Shown: one piece after another, positions 5,342-7,414 of the stretch
Layout: each line of letters opens with the position of its first letter
Position numbering within the stretch: position 1 is the stretch's first letter
Assembly (NCBI GenBank): GCA_013329925.1
Contig: DUJK01000178.1
Coordinates: 1-7,414 of the forward strand
Length of the DNA: 7,414 bases
Reading direction: 5' to 3'
DNA from: Candidatus Poseidoniaceae archaeon
Lineage (GTDB): Archaea > Thermoplasmatota > Poseidoniia > Poseidoniales > Poseidoniaceae
Made by a program: the position numbers and the translations under genes
The notes under the pieces: generated by a model
The model's database searches: none
What the model saw: only the letters and a program-made list of their open reading frames with translations
What the model was told of the DNA's origin: nothing

Positions 5342-7414
5342 TCAACAGCCTCCGTCATTGTCACATCTAGGGAAGATAGTTGCAAACTAAATTGAATCGG
5401 TTCTCCATTGGTATGCCAAACCGCTTCCGAGGTACCAATACTTGGGTCAGGGACCCATCCCACATAATCACTAAGCAGATCTAATCTGCCTGGGTAAATA
5501 GTCCAATCTAAACTTGAATCCAGTCCACTGGCTGCAGAATTGGCAATCGCTTCACCATATGGGCTGTACCATCCTCGTCTTACTTCATATGCGGTGTCCG
5601 ATGCTAGCGATTCCCTATATGCTAATTCAATATCCAAATTCATTATCCCAGCACCAGAAGAGCTATCTGCGGTGGGATTTAATGCAGGAATAGTTGCGGC
5701 AAATCTAGGCCCTGGACCAGATCTATCATTTGGCTGTTTCAGCACAGTAGGTAAAAATTCTGGATGGTTTGTCACTACAGCACCGTTTGAATACGCTACC
5801 TCAAGTCCAGTTATCGAAGATGAGAATGAGTAAGTAAGTCTAGATATATGAAAAATCCATGATGATGCGATTATTTGGTAATCTGTGTTTCCATTATTGC
5901 CAATTAGATTAACAGAGTAACTTGAAGGGTGTGCCCCTTCAATCCACGCTTCCATGATTTGGCTAACACTGCGACCAGACATAGATTTCCAAGGCAAATC
6001 TGTAGTAATCCATCCGCTTGCAGTAGTATTAATTCCGACACACCGTTGTTGTCCATCATGCATTAATTGAACTAATCCTGAGTCTCCAGTGCTCCTATGT
6101 ACTCTAACCGGGTGACCTTCTTCGACAGTGATACTATGACTCCCTTGGCTTACTTGTAAATTATGAAAAGGGTCTGTAAATGTAAGGTTGTGGCTGACAG
6201 AGTTACCATTCGAATAATTAAGCCTCGTATTGTAACCTGCTAATTGAGTGTGTACAGATTCTAGTCCGCTACTAGAAAAGGTGTCATATCGATGAGATTT
6301 ACCTGAAGAAAAGCCAGTATCTTTAGCCGGAATTATATTTATCCCATTACTTTGGGTACTAGAATCATTATTATGCCAATATGCTGCTATTTCTTTGTCT
6401 GAATCAATGATTGGAGTACCGCTTATACCTTGAGGTGGCCATGGTATGATCACGGTTGAATCTGATAATATTGAAATTCCGCCTCCTTTCCAAGTGACAG
6501 TAGCAAGTTCATCACTTGGATTGAATAGTTCTAAACTTCCAGACAATTCAGGTGTATTGAATTCAGAGCCAATAAATGCGCCAGATGTAGATTGAAGAGT
6601 TAAACTACCAGTCAAATTATCATTTGTTGATAGCATAATAAGTCGTGATGGCGCACTTGTGGAAATGGATACTAATTGTGGTGAATCTAAGTTTATTGTG
6701 TGCGTCCATGAAACTCCCATTCTTTGGTCTAAGTCACTGGTAACTAAGTATGAAGTTTGTTGCGCATCAACCATTAATTCAACTTTATTAGAGGTTTTAC
6801 TCATTATATGTAGTGTGTTGGAACCTTGATCCATCGGTATGCTCCAAGACCTGCCAGTAAAATCACTTTGGCTAGGATTATCAGGCATAAACATTGTACC
6901 CCCTCCGTTGCCAAAACTTGCCAGTACATTCAACTCATGGCTAGACTCAATTTTGTATAATTGCAATTCAGTAGTAGTTAATTTGACGGTGGAACCAATA
7001 TTTAGGTCTATTTTTTCGATAAACTGATTATCAGAATATACTTTCAACTCTACAGGTCCAAGTGGCGATGCAATTCCTTGATTTGGACTAATCATAACTT
7101 CTTCTATGTAATCCGGGATAGAATATATGAATGGTTTTGTAGGTCCTAATCGAAGGTCATCAAAACAAACTGATGTGGTCTTACTTTCGGGATGTTTTAC
7201 TTGTATTGTGTCATCAAAATTCAATACTCCTTTCATCCTAAATGTGGTGTCGCTATTCCATGTTGATGAGTACCACATACCTCCCCTAGTTGTGTCCCAA
7301 GAAAGGGTTCCATCAATTGGTATGAGATCTATTTCGGTAGAGTCGCCTGGCATTCCATGTTCGCTTAAAATTTCAGTTTGCTGTGATAATATCATCATTT
7401 GTGAAGACATGTCA
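5338..7414 (-). CDS. Large pilin-like secreted beta-rich protein (5'-partial)
   Basis: The frame stays open to the right edge (a GAC codon precedes the ATG at 7410-7408), so the true start may lie outside; 690 residues follow that ATG. The visible N-terminus, MSSQMMILSQQTEILSEHG, has no complete signal or membrane helix. It looks like the end of a pilin-type helix that begins upstream, but that is inference. The body is Ser/Thr/Gly-rich and beta-strand-like, with five N-glycosylation sequons (Asn265, 348, 398, 408, 461) and only two Cys (82, 457), which suits an exported protein. Residues about 524-588 (LTYSFSSSITGLEVAYSNGAVV...PRFAATIPALNPTADSSSGAG) recall the NGAVI...PSF...L.LP pattern of haloarchaeal pilin-like DUF7289 proteins; this is a faint similarity from memory. 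No enzymatic motif is seen. Its TGA overlaps the start of the small pilin-like gene, so the two probably form one operon and one surface structure. Confidence 0.7.
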   Translation of the reverse strand, partial: DMSSQMMILSQQTEILSEHGMPGDSTEIDLIPIDGTLSWDTTRGGMWYSSTWNSDTTFRMKGVLNFDDTIQVKHPESKTTSVCFDDLRLGPTKPFIYSIPDYIEEVMISPNQGIASPLGPVELKVYSDNQFIEKIDLNIGSTVKLTTTELQLYKIESSHELNVLASFGNGGGTMFMPDNPSQSDFTGRSWSIPMDQGSNTLHIMSKTSNKVELMVDAQQTSYLVTSDLDQRMGVSWTHTINLDSPQLVSISTSAPSRLIMLSTNDNLTGSLTLQSTSGAFIGSEFNTPELSGSLELFNPSDELATVTWKGGGISILSDSTVIIPWPPQGISGTPIIDSDKEIAAYWHNNDSSTQSNGINIIPAKDTGFSSGKSHRYDTFSSSGLESVHTQLAGYNTRLNYSNGNSVSHNLTFTDPFHNLQVSQGSHSITVEEGHPVRVHRSTGDSGLVQLMHDGQQRCVGINTTASGWITTDLPWKSMSGRSVSQIMEAWIEGAHPSSYSVNLIGNNGNTDYQIIASSWIFHISRLTYSFSSSITGLEVAYSNGAVVTNHPEFLPTVLKQPNDRSGPGPRFAATIPALNPTADSSSGAGIMNLDIELAYRESLASDTAYEVRRGWYSPYGEAIANSAASGLDSSLDWTIYPGRLDLLSDYVGWVPDPSIGTSEAVWHTNGEPIQFSLQLSSLDVTMTEAVE
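5349..5353 (-). promoter_or_regulatory. Internal Shine-Dalgarno site for the small pilin-like gene
   Basis: On the minus strand GGAGG lies 7 bases before the ATG at 5341-5339, inside the last codons of the upstream gene. Together with the ATGA stop/start overlap (5341-5338) it supports translational coupling of the two genes and fixes the start of the downstream one. Confidence 0.75.

Noticed and set aside
5112..5390. Plus-strand open frame of 92 codons over the pilin-like genes
   Set aside because: It is antisense to two well-supported coding genes and their overlap, has no recognisable product and no convincing SD.
5430..5460. GWVPDP in the large minus-strand protein (residues 651-656) as a copy of the WVPDP tail motif of the surface protein
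   Set aside because: The match is only five or six residues, lies within an extracellular beta-rich context and lacks the preceding GWLW; chance is more likely than homology.

Overview
The window most likely comes from a planktonic marine archaeon of the Thermoplasmatota (Marine Group II/III, Poseidoniia-like). This is inferred from four things. A Shine-Dalgarno site (AGGTGAT) matches the usual archaeal 16S 3' end perfectly. Two neighbouring proteins look like archaeal pilin-type secreted proteins. A large Ig-repeat surface protein carries an acidic, Cys-flanked DxDxDG-like motif and a tryptophan-rich cytoplasmic tail. The whole window is AT-rich. No rRNA, tRNA, CRISPR array, IS element or phage gene is visible, and coding density is close to 100%, so taxonomy rests on protein style alone.

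Layout: two convergent two-gene units meet in the middle. Left, plus strand: (1) a surface protein, cut by the left edge, with tandem Ig/cadherin-like domains, one transmembrane helix and a Gln-rich cytoplasmic tail ending in a GWLW...WVPDP motif. It is followed after 13 bases by (2) an 840-residue protein with an N-terminal winged helix, a STAND-class P-loop NTPase, a second winged helix with an MHD-like motif, and a C-terminal TPR array. This resembles MalT/LAL regulators with the DNA-binding domain moved to the N-terminus. Right, minus strand: (3) a large pilin-like exported protein, cut by the right edge, whose stop overlaps (ATGA) the start of (4) a 156-residue protein with a pilin-like N-terminal hydrophobic helix.

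The stop codons of the two units abut exactly (TAA at 4868-4870, TGA of the minus gene at 4871-4873), with no intergenic base between them.

Working hypothesis: genes 1 and 2 form a surface-sensor and STAND-regulator pair, and genes 3 and 4 encode components of a pilus-like or surface filament system. Any functional link between the two units is inference from proximity only.
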